DNA of 44,120 nt from Vallitalea sp. (GCA_025210515.1 JAOARM010000024.1:1-44120); one strand, 5' to 3'. Numbered from the stretch's first letter, positions 9,355 through 19,314 are shown. Notes: generated from the sequence alone by a model not told the origin. Made by a program: numbers and translations.

Positions 9355-9897
9355 GTGAGTAGAATTAAAGAGATCTACAATAATGAAATTGTAGATGCTA
9401 TGATGAAAAAATTTAATTATTCAAATAAAATGGCAGTGCCAAAGATTGATAAAATAGTTATAAACATGGGCGTTGGTGAAGCTAAAGAAAATCAAAAGAT
9501 TTTAGATTCAGCTGTTAACGACCTAACAATAATTGCTGGACAAAAACCAGTAGTTACTAGAGCTAAAAAATCAGTTGCTGCTTTTAAAGTTAGAGAAGGT
9601 ATGCCAATCGGATGTAAAGTTACTTTAAGAGGTAGCAGAATGTACGATTTCGCTGATCGTTTAATTAACTTAGCATTACCAAGAGTTAGAGACTTTAGAG
9701 GTGTGAATCCTAACGGTTTCGACGGTAGAGGTAATTACGCAATGGGTATTAAAGAGCAATTAATCTTCCCAGAAATTGAATATGATAAGGTTGATAAAAT
9801 AAGAGGTATGGATATCATCTTTGTTACTACAGCTAAAACAGATGAAGAAGCTCGTGAATTATTAAGATTATTCGGAATGCCTTTTAAAAAACAATAA
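9355..9897 (+). CDS. rplE: 50S ribosomal protein uL5
   Basis: Central-protuberance protein that binds 5S rRNA and contacts P-site tRNA. I start it at GTG 9355 ([11 protein letters not shown], 180 residues), 8 bases after AGAGGAGG. A TTG at 9325 would overlap rplX and include the RBS in the coding region. The motifs [22 protein letters not shown] and [13 protein letters not shown] are typical. Confidence 0.97.
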   Translation: MSRIKEIYNNEIVDAMMKKFNYSNKMAVPKIDKIVINMGVGEAKENQKILDSAVNDLTIIAGQKPVVTRAKKSVAAFKVREGMPIGCKVTLRGSRMYDFADRLINLALPRVRDFRGVNPNGFDGRGNYAMGIKEQLIFPEIEYDKVDKIRGMDIIFVTTAKTDEEARELLRLFGMPFKKQ

Positions 9898-9913
9898 GGA
9901 GGGAATAGATTAA

Positions 9914-10099
9914 ATGGCAAAAACATCAATGAAAGTTAAACAACAAAGTAAGCCTAAGTTTTCATCAAGAGCTTATAATCGTTGTAGAATATGTGGAAGA
10001 CCTCACGGATATTTAAGAAAATATGGAATATGTAGAATCTGTTTCCGTGAATTGGCGTATAAGGGACAAATCCCTGGCGTTAGAAAAGCTAGCTGGTAA
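9914..10099 (+). CDS. rpsZ: 30S ribosomal protein uS14, zinc-binding short form
   Basis: 61-residue, four-cysteine type of S14 (Cys24, Cys27, Cys40, Cys43; [11 protein letters not shown] and [10 protein letters not shown]). It binds one zinc, unlike the longer zinc-free paralogue that some bacteria express under zinc limitation. RBS AAGGAGGG. It ends [11 protein letters not shown] as expected. It could also be named rpsN. Confidence 0.98.
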   Translation: MAKTSMKVKQQSKPKFSSRAYNRCRICGRPHGYLRKYGICRICFRELAYKGQIPGVRKASW

Positions 10100-10129
10100 A
10101 GATAAGTAAGAGGAAGGAGGCCACAAATT

Positions 10130-10531
10130 ATGACAATGAGTGATCCAATTGCAGATATGTTAACAAGAATCCGTAATGGTAATACAGCAAAACATGACTT
10201 TGTAGACATACCTGCGTCAAAAATGAAGGAATCAATTGCAGGTATCTTAGTTAAAGAAGGATACATTAAAGGATATAAATTAATAGAAGATGGGCATATC
10301 AAAACTATTCGTGTTGAAATGAAATACGGTAGCACTAAGAACGAAAAGGTAATTGCAGGAATTAAGAAAATTTCTAAACCAGGTCTTAGAGTTTATGCTG
10401 GTAAAGATGAATTACCAAAAGTATTAGGTGGACTTGGAACTGCTATTATTTCAACAAATAAAGGTATTGTTACAGATAAAGAAGCTAGAGAGCAACAAGT
10501 TGGTGGAGAGGTAATTGCCTTTATTTGGTAA
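10130..10531 (+). CDS. rpsH: 30S ribosomal protein uS8
   Basis: Central-domain 30S protein; in E. coli it is the translational repressor of the spc operon. 133 residues, beginning [18 protein letters not shown]. The C-terminal signature is [20 protein letters not shown], ending [20 protein letters not shown]. Confidence 0.99.
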   Translation: MTMSDPIADMLTRIRNGNTAKHDFVDIPASKMKESIAGILVKEGYIKGYKLIEDGHIKTIRVEMKYGSTKNEKVIAGIKKISKPGLRVYAGKDELPKVLGGLGTAIISTNKGIVTDKEAREQQVGGEVIAFIW

Positions 10532-10623
10532 TTGCTTTTAAGCCGTTTTATAAATAACATAAAATTATAATAATGGATGAAGCTTTGCTAAAGCAAAGGT
10601 ATTTAATCCGAGGAGGTGCAATT

Positions 10624-11157
10624 ATGTCACGTATTGGTAGATTACCTATCGAAATTCCAGCAGGAGTTGAGGTAAATATTACAGAAAGTAACTATGTAAC
10701 TGTAAAAGGTGCTAAAGGTACTTTAGAACAACAATTACCAAAAGAAATGTTAATTTCAAAAGAAGAAAACCAAGTAGTAGTAAATAGACCTAGTGATTTA
10801 AAGAAAATGAAATCATTACATGGTCTTACTAGAACTTTAATTGCAAACATGGTTGAAGGAGTAACTAAAGGTTACGAAAAGAAATTAGAAATCAACGGTG
10901 TTGGATATAGAGCTCAAAAACAAGGTAAAAAATTAGTTTTATCTTTAGGATATTCACATCCAGTAGAAATGGAAGATCCAGAAGGTCTTGAAGCAGTTGT
11001 AGAAGGACAAAATGTTATTATCGTTAAAGGAATTGACAAAGCAAGAGTTGGTCAATACGCAGCGGAAATAAGATTCAAGAGACCACCAGAGCCATACAAA
11101 GGCAAAGGAATTAAATACGCTGATGAAGTAATCAGACGTAAAGAAACTGGTAAATAA
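10624..11157 (+). CDS. rplF: 50S ribosomal protein uL6
   Basis: 50S protein near the factor-binding site. I start it at ATG 10624 ([15 protein letters not shown], 177 residues), which has RBS CGAGGAGGTG. An in-frame ATG at 10573 would add 17 non-family residues through a small hairpin (CTTTGC-TAAA-GCAAAG, 10583-10598). The C-terminus has [19 protein letters not shown], the L6 signature. Confidence 0.97.
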   Translation: MSRIGRLPIEIPAGVEVNITESNYVTVKGAKGTLEQQLPKEMLISKEENQVVVNRPSDLKKMKSLHGLTRTLIANMVEGVTKGYEKKLEINGVGYRAQKQGKKLVLSLGYSHPVEMEDPEGLEAVVEGQNVIIVKGIDKARVGQYAAEIRFKRPPEPYKGKGIKYADEVIRRKETGK

Positions 11158-11179
11158 AAAGTAAAGGGGTGAAATCCAA

Positions 11180-11548
11180 ATGATAAAAAAACCATCAAGA
11201 TCAAAGATTCGTGTTAAGAAGCATAAAAAAATTCGTAATAAAATACAAGGTACTTCTGAAAGACCTCGTTTAGCAGTATTCAGAAGTGACAAGCACATGT
11301 ATGCTCAAGTTATTGATGATTTAACAGGTCATACATTAGTAGCTGCTTCTACAATAGAAAAAGCTATTGGCGAAGGTTTAGATAAAACTAATAATGTAGC
11401 TGCTGCTGCACTTGTTGGTGAAACGATAGGTAAAAGAGCTGTTGAAAAAGGTATTACTGAAGTAATATTCGACAGAGGCGGATACATTTATCAAGGTAAA
11501 GTAAAAGCATTAGCAGACTCAGCTAGAGAAGCTGGGTTAAAATTCTAA
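11180..11548 (+). CDS. rplR: 50S ribosomal protein uL18
   Basis: Binds 5S rRNA in the central protuberance together with uL5. 122 residues. [20 protein letters not shown] and [19 protein letters not shown] are family signatures. RBS AAAGGGGTG, 22 bases after rplF. Confidence 0.99.
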   Translation: MIKKPSRSKIRVKKHKKIRNKIQGTSERPRLAVFRSDKHMYAQVIDDLTGHTLVAASTIEKAIGEGLDKTNNVAAAALVGETIGKRAVEKGITEVIFDRGGYIYQGKVKALADSAREAGLKF

Positions 11549-11564
11549 GTAAGGAGGTAGAGGC

Positions 11565-12074
11565 ATGAAGCGTACAATGATTGATGCTAGTAAGCTAGAT
11601 CTAAAAGAAAAAGTAGTATCAATAAGACGTGTTACTAAAGTAGTAAAAGGAGGACGTAACTTCCGTTTTGCAGCTTTAGTAGTAGTTGGAGATGAGAATG
11701 GACACGTAGGCGCAGGTGTAGGAAAAGCTACAGAAATTCCTGATGCTATACGTAAAGGTATCGACGACGCTAAGAAAAAGCTTATTGAAGTTCCTATAGA
11801 TGAAAATGGTAGTATTCCACATGACTTTATTGGTAAATTCGGAAGTGCTCAAGTATTAATGAAGAGAGCACCAGAAGGTACTGGAGTTATAGCTGGAGGC
11901 CCTGCTCGTGCGGTACTTGAACTTGCAGGAATCAAAAATATCAGAACAAAATCTTTAGGTTCAAACAACAAAAATAACGTAGTAACAGCTACTGTAGCAG
12001 GGCTTGCAGGACTTAAAACACCTGAAGACGTAGCTAAACTTCGTGGTAAATCAGTAGAAGAAATATTAGGATAG
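11565..12074 (+). CDS. rpsE: 30S ribosomal protein uS5
   Basis: Decoding-fidelity protein at the mRNA entry. 169 residues. The N-terminal signature [20 protein letters not shown] contains the loop where spectinomycin-resistance changes occur in other species, and it looks wild type here. The C-terminal S5 domain is present. RBS AAGGAGGTAG; rpmD follows after 12 bases. Confidence 0.99.
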   Translation: MKRTMIDASKLDLKEKVVSIRRVTKVVKGGRNFRFAALVVVGDENGHVGAGVGKATEIPDAIRKGIDDAKKKLIEVPIDENGSIPHDFIGKFGSAQVLMKRAPEGTGVIAGGPARAVLELAGIKNIRTKSLGSNNKNNVVTATVAGLAGLKTPEDVAKLRGKSVEEILG

Positions 12075-12086
12075 GAGGGAACCAAG

Positions 12087-12269
12087 ATGGCAGATAAATT
12101 AAAAATTACTTTAGTTAAATCCACAATTGGAGCCATTCCTAAACATAGAAAAACTGCGGAAGCTTTAGGACTTACTAAGCTTAATAAAACTGTAGAGCAA
12201 AAAGATAACGATGCAATAAGAGGTATGGTGCAATCTATAAATCATTTAGTAAAAGTAGAAGAAGTTTAA
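12087..12269 (+). CDS. rpmD: 50S ribosomal protein uL30
   Basis: Small 50S protein of 60 residues with the pattern [24 protein letters not shown], typical of bacterial L30. RBS AGGAGGG, 12 bases after rpsE. Confidence 0.99.
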   Translation: MADKLKITLVKSTIGAIPKHRKTAEALGLTKLNKTVEQKDNDAIRGMVQSINHLVKVEEV

Positions 12270-12301
12270 TCCGGTTAAAATAAGCAAGGAGGTGTAACAG
12301 C

Positions 12302-12742
12302 ATGAATTTGACAGAATTAAAACCAGCAGAAGGATCAAGAAAAAGTTGTTCTAGAAAAGGTAGAGGACATGGTTCTGGAAACGGTAAAACTGCAGGAAGA
12401 GGACAAGACGGACAAAAGTCTCGTTCAGGCGGTGGCGTAAGACCTGGATTTGAAGGGGGCCAAATGCCACTTTACAGAAGACTTCCTAAAAGAGGTTTTA
12501 CTTGCAGAAACTCTAAAGAAATCGTTGCAATTAATGTTGACGTTTTAAATAGATTTAGAGCAGGCTCTACTGTAACAGTAGAAACTTTAATTGAAAAAGG
12601 TGTAATTAAAAATCCTAAAGATGGTGTCAAAATTTTAGGTAATGGCGAATTAACTAAAAAGCTTACAATAAAAGTTAATGCTTTTAGTAAATCAGCAGTA
12701 GAAAAAATCGAAGCCGCTGGCGGGAAAGCTGAGGTGATTTAA
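12302..12742 (+). CDS. rplO: 50S ribosomal protein uL15
   Basis: Late-assembly 50S protein. 146 residues. The glycine/arginine-rich N-terminal extension ([20 protein letters not shown]) and [15 protein letters not shown] are diagnostic. RBS AAGGAGGTG. The secY start begins one base after its stop, and the secY RBS lies inside this gene. Confidence 0.99.
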   Translation: MNLTELKPAEGSRKSCSRKGRGHGSGNGKTAGRGQDGQKSRSGGGVRPGFEGGQMPLYRRLPKRGFTCRNSKEIVAINVDVLNRFRAGSTVTVETLIEKGVIKNPKDGVKILGNGELTKKLTIKVNAFSKSAVEKIEAAGGKAEVI

Positions 12743-12743
12743 G

Positions 12744-14015
12744 TTGTTTAGAACACTTCGTGATGCGTTTAAAATACCTGATTTAAGAAAGAAAATCATA
12801 TATACATTTTTTATGTTCTTTGCAATTAGAATTGGAGCACATGTAAGAACGCCGTTAATTAACCCAGAGATGGTGCAAAACTTATTTAATAATAATGATA
12901 GTGGACTTCTTGGAATGTTTGATGCCTTTTCAGGAGGGGCATTCAAAGATATGACTTTATTTGCAATGGGTATTGTTCCGTATATTAATGCATCAATCAT
13001 TATGAACCTTCTAACTGTAGCTATTCCAAAACTTGAGGAAATGCAAAAAGAAGGCGAAGATGGACGTAAAAAAATAGCTAAAATCACAAGATACGGTACG
13101 GTTGTACTAGCGTTACTTCAATCACTTGCTCTTACAATTGGACTTGGTAGAGGTGGATTATTCTATGATTACAACTTTACTTCAGTTATAATAGCTGTTA
13201 CAGCAATGACAGCTGGTACTGCATTTTTAATGTGGGTTGGAGAGCAAATTACTGAAAAAGGTATTGGAAATGGTATTTCATTAATCATTTTCATAAATAT
13301 TATATCTAGATTACCATTTGGAACTAGAAAAATGTACGAACTTGCAACTGCTGGTAATAAATTAATTCCTGTAATTTTATTATTAGTAATTTATGTATTA
13401 ATGATAATGTTTGTTGTATTAATTCAACTTGGCGAAAGAAGAATTCCAGTACAATATGCCAAGAGAATGCAAGGAAGAAAAGTATATGGTGGTCAATCTA
13501 CTCATATACCTCTAAAAGTAAATATGGCGGGAGTTATTCCAGTTATCTTTGCTTCTTCTTTATTACAATTTCCTGGAACTGTTACTCAGTTCTTTGGACA
13601 AGCAACAGGTTGGTGGGCTTCTGTTATTAATTTCTTGAAATTAAACAGTGTTTCAGGAGCAATCATATACTTCTTATTCATATTATTCTTTGCATATTTC
13701 TATACTTCAATTACATTTAATCCAATTGAAGTAGCAAATAATATGAAGAAGAATGGTGGATTTATTCCAGGTATTAGACCAGGAAGACCAACAGTTGACT
13801 ATTTATCAAACGTATTAAATAAAGTAGTTTTAATAGGAGCTTTAGCTTTATCTTTAATCGCTTTACTTCCTGTTATACTTTCAGCTTCATTTGATATGAA
13901 TGTAACATTTGGTGGAACATCATTAATTATCGTTGTAGGTGTTGCTCTTGAGACTATTAAGCAAATAGAATCTCAAATGGTTATGAGACACTACAAAGGA
14001 TTTTTAAATTCATAA
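12744..14015 (+). CDS. secY: Preprotein translocase subunit SecY
   Basis: Channel subunit of the Sec translocase in the cytoplasmic membrane; it would export the plc product among others. 423 residues from a TTG start with GAGGTGAT inside rplO. About ten hydrophobic segments are visible, the first after LRKKIIYTFFMF. The plug region is near SGGAFKDMTLFAMGI. Cytoplasmic loop motifs ERRIPVQYAKR and FNPIEVANNMKKNGGFIPGIRPG are the ribosome/SecA-binding signatures. The end is standard (MVMRHYKGFL). Confidence 0.98.
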   Translation: MFRTLRDAFKIPDLRKKIIYTFFMFFAIRIGAHVRTPLINPEMVQNLFNNNDSGLLGMFDAFSGGAFKDMTLFAMGIVPYINASIIMNLLTVAIPKLEEMQKEGEDGRKKIAKITRYGTVVLALLQSLALTIGLGRGGLFYDYNFTSVIIAVTAMTAGTAFLMWVGEQITEKGIGNGISLIIFINIISRLPFGTRKMYELATAGNKLIPVILLLVIYVLMIMFVVLIQLGERRIPVQYAKRMQGRKVYGGQSTHIPLKVNMAGVIPVIFASSLLQFPGTVTQFFGQATGWWASVINFLKLNSVSGAIIYFLFILFFAYFYTSITFNPIEVANNMKKNGGFIPGIRPGRPTVDYLSNVLNKVVLIGALALSLIALLPVILSASFDMNVTFGGTSLIIVVGVALETIKQIESQMVMRHYKGFLNS

Positions 14016-14043
14016 AACATATATAGATCATCTATAATAGATG

Positions 14044-14107
14044 AAAGGATTAAGAATGAAGAACTTGAACGGTATGTTCTATCTTCATTCTAAATCTTAA
14101 TCTTTTT
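14044..14107 (+). terminator. Inverted repeat between secY and adk, possible partial terminator or processing site
   Basis: AAAGGATTAAG...AATGAAGA...AC pairs with GTTCT..TCTTCATTCT...CTTAATCTTTT, followed by TTTTTATA. The stem has a 4- and a 2-base bulge. It lies in a 155-base gap where genes are otherwise closely packed. It could reduce transcription into adk; whether it terminates is not clear. Confidence 0.45.
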
Positions 14108-14170
14108 ATAATGATTATATTATCTATAAAATAAGCTCATTAAAAAAATCTATAATCTGGAGGTTGTAAT

Positions 14171-14815
14171 ATGAGATTGATTATGTTAGGCGCACCTGGT
14201 GCCGGTAAAGGAACACAGGCAAAGAGAGTAGCAGCAAAATATAATATTCCACATATTTCAACAGGTGATATTTTCAGGGCTAATATAAAAAACCAAACAG
14301 AACTTGGTTTGAAGGCTAAAGAATATATGGATAAAGGTCTGTTAGTACCAGATGATTTAGTTGTTGATATAGTGGCAGATAGACTTCTTCAAGATGACTG
14401 TAAGGAAGGCTTTATACTTGACGGTTTTCCAAGAACAATTCCTCAAGCTGAAAGTTTAGATAAAGCACTTTTATCAATGAAGACGAAAATTGACTATGCA
14501 ATTGACATAGCAGTACCAGATGAAAACATTGTTAGAAGAATGTCTGGAAGAAGAGCATGTTTAAAATGCGGAGCTACTTATCATATTAAGTATAACCCAC
14601 CAAAAACAGAAGATATTTGTGATACATGTTTAGGTGAGATTGTACTTAGAGATGATGATAAAGAAGAAACAGTACTAAAAAGATTAGGCATTTATCATGA
14701 ACAAACAAAACCATTAATAGATTATTATAATGCTCAAGATATCTTAATATCTGTTGATGGAACTGTAGATATTGATGATGTTACTAAAAGCATCATAGAA
14801 ATTTTAGGAGTGTAA
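14171..14815 (+). CDS. adk: Adenylate kinase with zinc-binding lid
   Basis: Converts ATP + AMP to 2 ADP in the cytoplasm. 214 residues. P-loop GAPGAGKGTQ at 7-16, AMP-binding segments STGDIF and DGFPRT, and a LID domain with four cysteines (130, 133, 150, 153), the zinc-bearing Gram-positive form. RBS CTGGAGG. The gene sits between secY and map, as is usual in Firmicutes. Confidence 0.99.
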   Translation: MRLIMLGAPGAGKGTQAKRVAAKYNIPHISTGDIFRANIKNQTELGLKAKEYMDKGLLVPDDLVVDIVADRLLQDDCKEGFILDGFPRTIPQAESLDKALLSMKTKIDYAIDIAVPDENIVRRMSGRRACLKCGATYHIKYNPPKTEDICDTCLGEIVLRDDDKEETVLKRLGIYHEQTKPLIDYYNAQDILISVDGTVDIDDVTKSIIEILGV

Positions 14816-14818
14816 AAT

Positions 14819-15568
14819 ATGTCGATAACTATAAAAACCGATGAAGAAGTTGCTTTGATGAAAGAAGCAGGTAAAATAGTAGCTAAAACTCACGAACTTT
14901 TAGAATCGATGGTAAAACCTGGAATATCTACTTTTGATCTTGATAAGGCTGCAAAAGAATATATCCTAAGTTGCAAAGCTATACCTTCTTTTAAAGATTA
15001 TAACGGATATCCAGCTAACATATGTGCCTCAATTAATGAAGAGGTAGTACATGGTATTCCGTCAAAGAAGCGTATTCTACATGAAGGGGATATAATAAGT
15101 ATTGATATAGGTGCTTATTATAAAGGTTTTCATGGAGATGCTGCAAGAACACATGGTGTTGGTGAGATTAGTAGTGAAGCAAGGCAACTTATTGATGTAA
15201 CTAAGCAAAGCTTTTTTGAAGGGTTAAAAGTAATCAAAGAAGGTAATCATTTACATCAGATTTCGTCAGCGATTCAAAAGTATGTAGAAGAGAATGGCTA
15301 TTCAGTTGTAAGAGACTTGGTTGGACATGGTATTGGACGTGAATTACACGAAGAACCTCAAGTACCTAATTACAAAATTATTGGTAGAGGGCCAAAACTT
15401 TTAAAAAATATGGTTATAGCAGTAGAACCAATGATAAATTCAGGAAGGTATGAAGTTAGATGGTTAGGAGATAATTGGACTGTTGTTACGATGGACGGTT
15501 CTTTATCAGCACATTATGAAAATACCATTTTAATAACCGAAGATGGTTATGAACTTCTTACTATATAA
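14819..15568 (+). CDS. map: Methionine aminopeptidase, type I
   Basis: Removes the initiator methionine from nascent proteins. 249 residues. The pita-bread metal site is complete: His78 (substrate), Asp96, Asp107, His170, Glu203 and Glu234. It begins 3 bases after adk, with RBS AGGAG overlapping the adk end. There is no N-terminal zinc or SH3 extension, hence type Ia. Confidence 0.98.
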   Translation: MSITIKTDEEVALMKEAGKIVAKTHELLESMVKPGISTFDLDKAAKEYILSCKAIPSFKDYNGYPANICASINEEVVHGIPSKKRILHEGDIISIDIGAYYKGFHGDAARTHGVGEISSEARQLIDVTKQSFFEGLKVIKEGNHLHQISSAIQKYVEENGYSVVRDLVGHGIGRELHEEPQVPNYKIIGRGPKLLKNMVIAVEPMINSGRYEVRWLGDNWTVVTMDGSLSAHYENTILITEDGYELLTI

Positions 15569-15587
15569 GGCTGAGGTGATAATTACC

Positions 15588-15863
15588 ATGAATAAATTAC
15601 AATGTGGTCAGGTAGTAAAATCGAAGGCCGGAAGAGATAAAGACAAAATTTTTGTCATAATTGAGTTAGAAGGGGAATATGCTTATTTGGTGGACGGTAA
15701 TTTAAGACGTATAGAGAAGCCAAAGCATAAGAAAACAAAGCATATACAACCAACTAATAATATTATTCAAGAAATTAAAGATAAATTAGAAAAAGATATG
15801 AAAGTAACAAACGTTGATATAAGAAGAAATTTAGCTCTATACCAAATGAATGACCTAAGTTGA
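15588..15863 (+). CDS. KOW-domain RNA-binding protein (L14e-like)
   Basis: 91 residues from ATG 15588, which has GAGGTGAT 7 bases upstream; a longer reading would overlap map. The N-terminus (QCGQVVKSKAGRDKDKIFVI) is a KOW/SH3-like fold like that of eukaryotic L14e, followed by YLVDGNLRRIEKPKHKK, a basic segment suited to RNA. The precise role is unknown; its place between map and infA is a recurrent arrangement in Clostridia and suggests a link to translation. Confidence 0.85.
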   Translation: MNKLQCGQVVKSKAGRDKDKIFVIIELEGEYAYLVDGNLRRIEKPKHKKTKHIQPTNNIIQEIKDKLEKDMKVTNVDIRRNLALYQMNDLS

Positions 15864-15879
15864 TGGAGGAGGTTAGAAA

Positions 15880-16098
15880 ATGTCAAAAAAAGATGTAATA
15901 GAAGTTGAAGGAACAGTGTTAGAGAAATTACCTAATGCTATGTTTCAAGTTGAACTAGAGAATGGGCATAAAATATTAGCTCACATAAGTGGTAAATTAA
16001 GAATGAACTATATCAGGATTTTACCTGGTGACAAAGTAACTGTTGAACTTTCTCCATATGATTTAACTAAAGGTAGAATTATTTGGAGAGATAAATAA
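15880..16098 (+). CDS. infA: Translation initiation factor IF-1
   Basis: OB-fold factor that occupies the 30S A site during initiation. 72 residues, beginning [20 protein letters not shown] and ending GRIIWRDK, all standard. RBS GGAGGAGG, 16 bases after the KOW gene. Confidence 0.99.
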   Translation: MSKKDVIEVEGTVLEKLPNAMFQVELENGHKILAHISGKLRMNYIRILPGDKVTVELSPYDLTKGRIIWRDK

Positions 16099-16135
16099 GA
16101 GTAACTTATATTTGGCAAGGAAGGAGCGATAGGGA

Positions 16136-16249
16136 ATGAAAGTAAGAGCTTCAGTTAAACCTATTTGTGAAAAATGCAAAGTTATTAAAAGAAAAGGAAG
16201 AGTTCGTGTTATTTGCGAAAATCCAAAACATAAGCAAAAACAAGGTTGA
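16136..16249 (+). CDS. rpmJ: 50S ribosomal protein bL36, zinc-binding form
   Basis: A 37-codon gene reading [20 protein letters not shown]... and ending KHKQKQG. The zinc ligands are Cys11, Cys14, Cys27 and the histidine of ENPKHK, so this is the zinc (C+) type. RBS AAGGAG lies about 9 bases before the ATG. It is the last gene of the superoperon. An inverted repeat (AAAACAAGGT / ACCTTGTTTT, 16237-16246 with 16269-16278) spans the stop codon. Confidence 0.97.
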   Translation: MKVRASVKPICEKCKVIKRKGRVRVICENPKHKQKQG

Positions 16250-16400
16250 TTTTAATATATTTTTTATGACCTTGTTTTCGTTGATATGTATTAACTTTTC
16301 ATAATGTTGAATGTGAAAAGCTAATAAAAAATAATAAAAACAAGAAAATATTACAAAAATGTATTAAATATACTTTGATTGTTAAAAATCTAAAAAAGTA

Positions 16401-16429
16401 TTGCATAAGCAATTAAAATAGTATATAAT
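16401..16429 (+). promoter_or_regulatory. Promoter of the rpsM-rplQ operon
   Basis: TTGCAT (16401-16406), 17 bp, TATAAT (16424-16429). Hexamers and spacing match the S10 promoter exactly, so the two ribosomal operons appear to have matched promoters. Confidence 0.82.
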
Positions 16430-16434
16430 TGTTA

Positions 16435-16705
16435 ATTGTGATATTATGCTAAACAAAATTTAGCAATAATATATAGTATATTTTCATGATAAGTATATAT
16501 GAAAATATAAAAAAGTAGTTAGTAGTAAGCGGCTGAGTAATGAACCACCAGGATGAGTTGTCCTACGGTTATTACTTATTAAAAAATAAAAGTATCTAAT
16601 TAACTGGTTCTCACTAAATCAGTTAATAATCAAGTAATTGAAATTATATAATCTGATTATTTCACCGCACTTAGATTATTTAGTAATTTCTTAACTGAAA
16701 ATGGA
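16435..16705 (+). promoter_or_regulatory. Structured leader of the rpsM operon
   Basis: About 270 untranslated bases. Hairpins: GAGTAATGAACC...GGTTATTACTT (about 16535-16578, with inner AGGA/TCCT), ATTAACTG (16599-16606) with CAGTTAAT (16620-16627), and ATAATCT / AGATTAT (about 16648-16681). The 16250-16400 part before the promoter shows no gene. No known leader family is recognised; S4 is the regulator of such leaders in Bacillus, but that link is inference. Confidence 0.5.
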
Positions 16706-16719
16706 GGTGTAAAGTACAC

Positions 16720-17088
16720 ATGGCTCGTATTGCTGGTGTTGACTTACCAAGAGAAAAGCGTGTTGAAATTGGTTTAACATACATTTATGGTATTGGTAAA
16801 GCAAGTTCAAATCGTATATTAAAAGAAGCAGGCATTAATCCTGATACAAGAGTAAGAGACTTAACAGACGACGAAACATCTAAGATTCGTGAGATTATTG
16901 ATAGATCACAAATGGTTGAAGGGGATCTTAGAAGAGAAAGAGCGTTAAATATAAAACGTTTAATGGAAATTGGATGTTATCGTGGTATTCGTCATAGAAG
17001 AGGTCTTCCTGTAAGAGGACAAAAAACTAAGACGAATGCTAGAACAAGAAAAGGACCAAAAAGAACAGTAGCTAATAAGAAAAAATAA
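16720..17088 (+). CDS. rpsM: 30S ribosomal protein uS13
   Basis: 30S head protein bridging to the 50S subunit. 122 residues, beginning [19 protein letters not shown] and with the C-terminal signature [31 protein letters not shown]. First gene of the alpha operon, preceded by its own promoter; no gene lies between the promoter and the start. Confidence 0.99.
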   Translation: MARIAGVDLPREKRVEIGLTYIYGIGKASSNRILKEAGINPDTRVRDLTDDETSKIREIIDRSQMVEGDLRRERALNIKRLMEIGCYRGIRHRRGLPVRGQKTKTNARTRKGPKRTVANKKK

Positions 17089-17109
17089 CCCATAAGGGAG
17101 GTTTGATTG

Positions 17110-17505
17110 ATGGCAAAGAAAGTGTCCAAAAGAGGGACCAAAAAGCGTGTGAAAAAGCATATTGAACGTGGACAAGCGCATATCAAATCAACATTTAATA
17201 ATACAATTGTTACGTTGACAGATACACAAGGAAATGCAATTTCATGGGCTAGTGCTGGAGGACTTGGATTTAGAGGTTCAAGAAAATCTACACCATATGC
17301 TGCTCAAATGGCTGCAGATACTGCTGCTAAAGCGGCTATGATACATGGTTTAAAAACAGTTGAAGTTATGGTAAAAGGACCAGGATCTGGAAGAGAAGCT
17401 GCTATTAGAGCACTTCAAGCTGCAGGTTTAGAGGTTACAAGTATAAAAGACGTAACACCAGTACCACATAATGGATGTCGTCCACCAAAACGTAGAAGAG
17501 TATAG
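17110..17505 (+). CDS. rpsK: 30S ribosomal protein uS11
   Basis: 30S platform protein at the mRNA exit. 131 residues from ATG 17110, 7 bases after GGGAGG; a TTG three bases earlier is less likely. Motifs are [26 protein letters not shown] and the C-terminal [11 protein letters not shown]. Confidence 0.98.
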   Translation: MAKKVSKRGTKKRVKKHIERGQAHIKSTFNNTIVTLTDTQGNAISWASAGGLGFRGSRKSTPYAAQMAADTAAKAAMIHGLKTVEVMVKGPGSGREAAIRALQAAGLEVTSIKDVTPVPHNGCRPPKRRRV

Positions 17506-17528
17506 TGTGCTAGGAGGTGTAATGAAAA

Positions 17529-18155
17529 ATGGCAAGATATAGAGGTGCAGTATGCAGACTTTGCCGTAGAGAAGGTGAAAAACTTTTCTTAAAAGGTGAA
17601 AGATGTTATACAGGAAAATGTGCTATAGATCGTAGACCTTATGCTCCAGGAGATCACGGGAAAAGACGTACTAAGGTTTCTGAGTATGGTTTACAATTAA
17701 GACAAAAACAAAAAGCAAAGAGAATCTATGGTGTTTTAGAAACACAATTTAGAAACTACTTTGAAGAAGCAGATAGAAGAAAAGGAATTACAGGTGAAAA
17801 CTTACTTATAATCCTTGAAACTAGATTAGATAATGTTGTTTACAGAGCTGGTCTTGGTCGTTCAAGAACTGAAGCAAGACAAGTAGTTAGACATAATCAC
17901 ATTACAGTAAATGGTAAAAAGGTTAATATTCCATCTTACCAAGTAAAACAAGGTGATGTTATTGAAGTTAAAGAGAAATCTTTAAATATTCAAAGATTTA
18001 AAGATATTATTGAAACTACAGCTTCAAGAATTGTCCCAGAATGGTTAGATATAGATACAGAAAACAAGACTATTAAAGTTGTTTCAGTTCCAACTAGAGA
18101 TCAAATTGACTCAACAGTTGAAGAAACACTTATCGTCGAGTTATATTCAAAATAA
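17529..18155 (+). CDS. rpsD: 30S ribosomal protein uS4, zinc-binding form
   Basis: Primary 16S-binding protein and assembly initiator. 208 residues. The N-terminus has Cys9, Cys12, Cys26 and Cys31 ([19 protein letters not shown]), so it is the zinc form. An S4 RNA-binding domain follows ([20 protein letters not shown]). Its place inside the alpha operon differs from B. subtilis, where rpsD is separate. RBS AGGAGGTG. Confidence 0.99.
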   Translation: MARYRGAVCRLCRREGEKLFLKGERCYTGKCAIDRRPYAPGDHGKRRTKVSEYGLQLRQKQKAKRIYGVLETQFRNYFEEADRRKGITGENLLIILETRLDNVVYRAGLGRSRTEARQVVRHNHITVNGKKVNIPSYQVKQGDVIEVKEKSLNIQRFKDIIETTASRIVPEWLDIDTENKTIKVVSVPTRDQIDSTVEETLIVELYSK

Positions 18156-18162
18156 TAATATG

Positions 18163-18323
18163 ATATAAACTAATTAATTTAGTTTATATAGTCAAGTAAA
18201 ATATTTTCTATGAGAATATATAACATTAAATTGACTTGATGATTACTACCCTCAGAGCATGGACATAGCGCCTTGCGCTTCAAGTCTACATAGGAAAAGG
18301 ATTTATGATAATAAATTCCTATG
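18163..18323 (+). promoter_or_regulatory. Hairpin-rich spacer between rpsD and rpoA
   Basis: About 200 bases with three inverted repeats: ATATAAACTAA (18163-18173) with TTAGTTTATAT (18179-18189); AGTCAAG (18190-18196) with its partner TTGACTTG near 18231; and CATAGGAA (18289-18296) with TTCCTATG (18316-18323), enclosing ATTTAT/ATAAAT. The last ends just before the rpoA RBS (AAAGGAGGG). It could be an attenuator or a processing site; no promoter is evident. Confidence 0.45.
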
Positions 18324-18354
18324 GTCAAATAAAGAATAAAAGGAGGGTCATTGA

Positions 18355-19314
18355 ATGTTTGATTTTGAAAAGCCAAAAATTGATATAGTTGAAATAACTG
18401 AGGATAATAGATACGGCCGTTTTGTTATAGAACCACTTGAAAGAGGATATGGTACTACATTAGGTAATTCATTACGTAGAATCATGTTATCTTCATTACC
18501 AGGTGCATCTATTAGCAATGTTAAGATTGAAGGCGTTTTACATGAATTTTCTTCAATTCCAGGTGTCAAAGAAGACGTGACTGAAGTTATTATGAATCTC
18601 AAGCACTTAGCTATTAGAAATAATAGTGATAGTTCAGAACCAAAAGTAGCGTATATCGAGTTTGAAGGTGAAGGTGTCGTAACAGCTGCTGATATTCAAG
18701 CAGATCCAGATATCGAAATCGTAAACCCTGATTTACCAATTGCTACACTTAGTGGTGGAGCAGATAGTAAACTTTTTATGGAGCTTACTATTACTAAAGG
18801 AAGAGGATATATTAGTGCTGATAAGAATAAATCAGATGACCAACCAATCGGTGTGATACCTGTTGATTCTATCTACACACCAGTAGAGAGAGTTAATATT
18901 ATTGTTGAAAACACTCGTGTTGGACAAATCACTGATTATGATAAATTAACTTTAGAAGTTTGGACTAATGGAACATTATCTCCTGATGAATCAGTAAGTT
19001 TGGCAGCGAAAGTTCTTAGTGAACATCTTAATCTATTCATAGATTTATCTGAGAATGCTAAGAATGCTGAAGTAATGGTTGAAAAAGAAGATGATGAAAA
19101 AGAAAAAGTTCTTGAAATGAGTATTGATGAACTTGAATTATCTGTTCGTTCATACAACTGTTTAAAACGTGCAGGAATTAATACTGTTGAAGAACTTACA
19201 AATAGAACGTCTGAAGATATGATGAAAGTTCGTAATCTTGGTCGTAAATCATTAGAAGAAGTATTAGCAAAATTAAAAGAACTAGGTCTTTCTTTAAAAC
19301 CTAGTGACGAATAA
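18355..19314 (+). CDS. rpoA: DNA-directed RNA polymerase subunit alpha
   Basis: 319 residues. The N-terminal dimerisation domain ([32 protein letters not shown]) nucleates polymerase assembly. An acidic linker ([10 protein letters not shown]) follows, then the C-terminal domain ([30 protein letters not shown]), which binds UP elements and activators. RBS AAAGGAGGG. Domain order and length are normal. Confidence 0.99.
   Translation: MFDFEKPKIDIVEITEDNRYGRFVIEPLERGYGTTLGNSLRRIMLSSLPGASISNVKIEGVLHEFSSIPGVKEDVTEVIMNLKHLAIRNNSDSSEPKVAYIEFEGEGVVTAADIQADPDIEIVNPDLPIATLSGGADSKLFMELTITKGRGYISADKNKSDDQPIGVIPVDSIYTPVERVNIIVENTRVGQITDYDKLTLEVWTNGTLSPDESVSLAAKVLSEHLNLFIDLSENAKNAEVMVEKEDDEKEKVLEMSIDELELSVRSYNCLKRAGINTVEELTNRTSEDMMKVRNLGRKSLEEVLAKLKELGLSLKPSDE

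Noticed and set aside
10573..10623. Longer start for rplF
   Set aside because: The extra 17 residues are not part of L6, and the strong RBS sits before the ATG at 10624.
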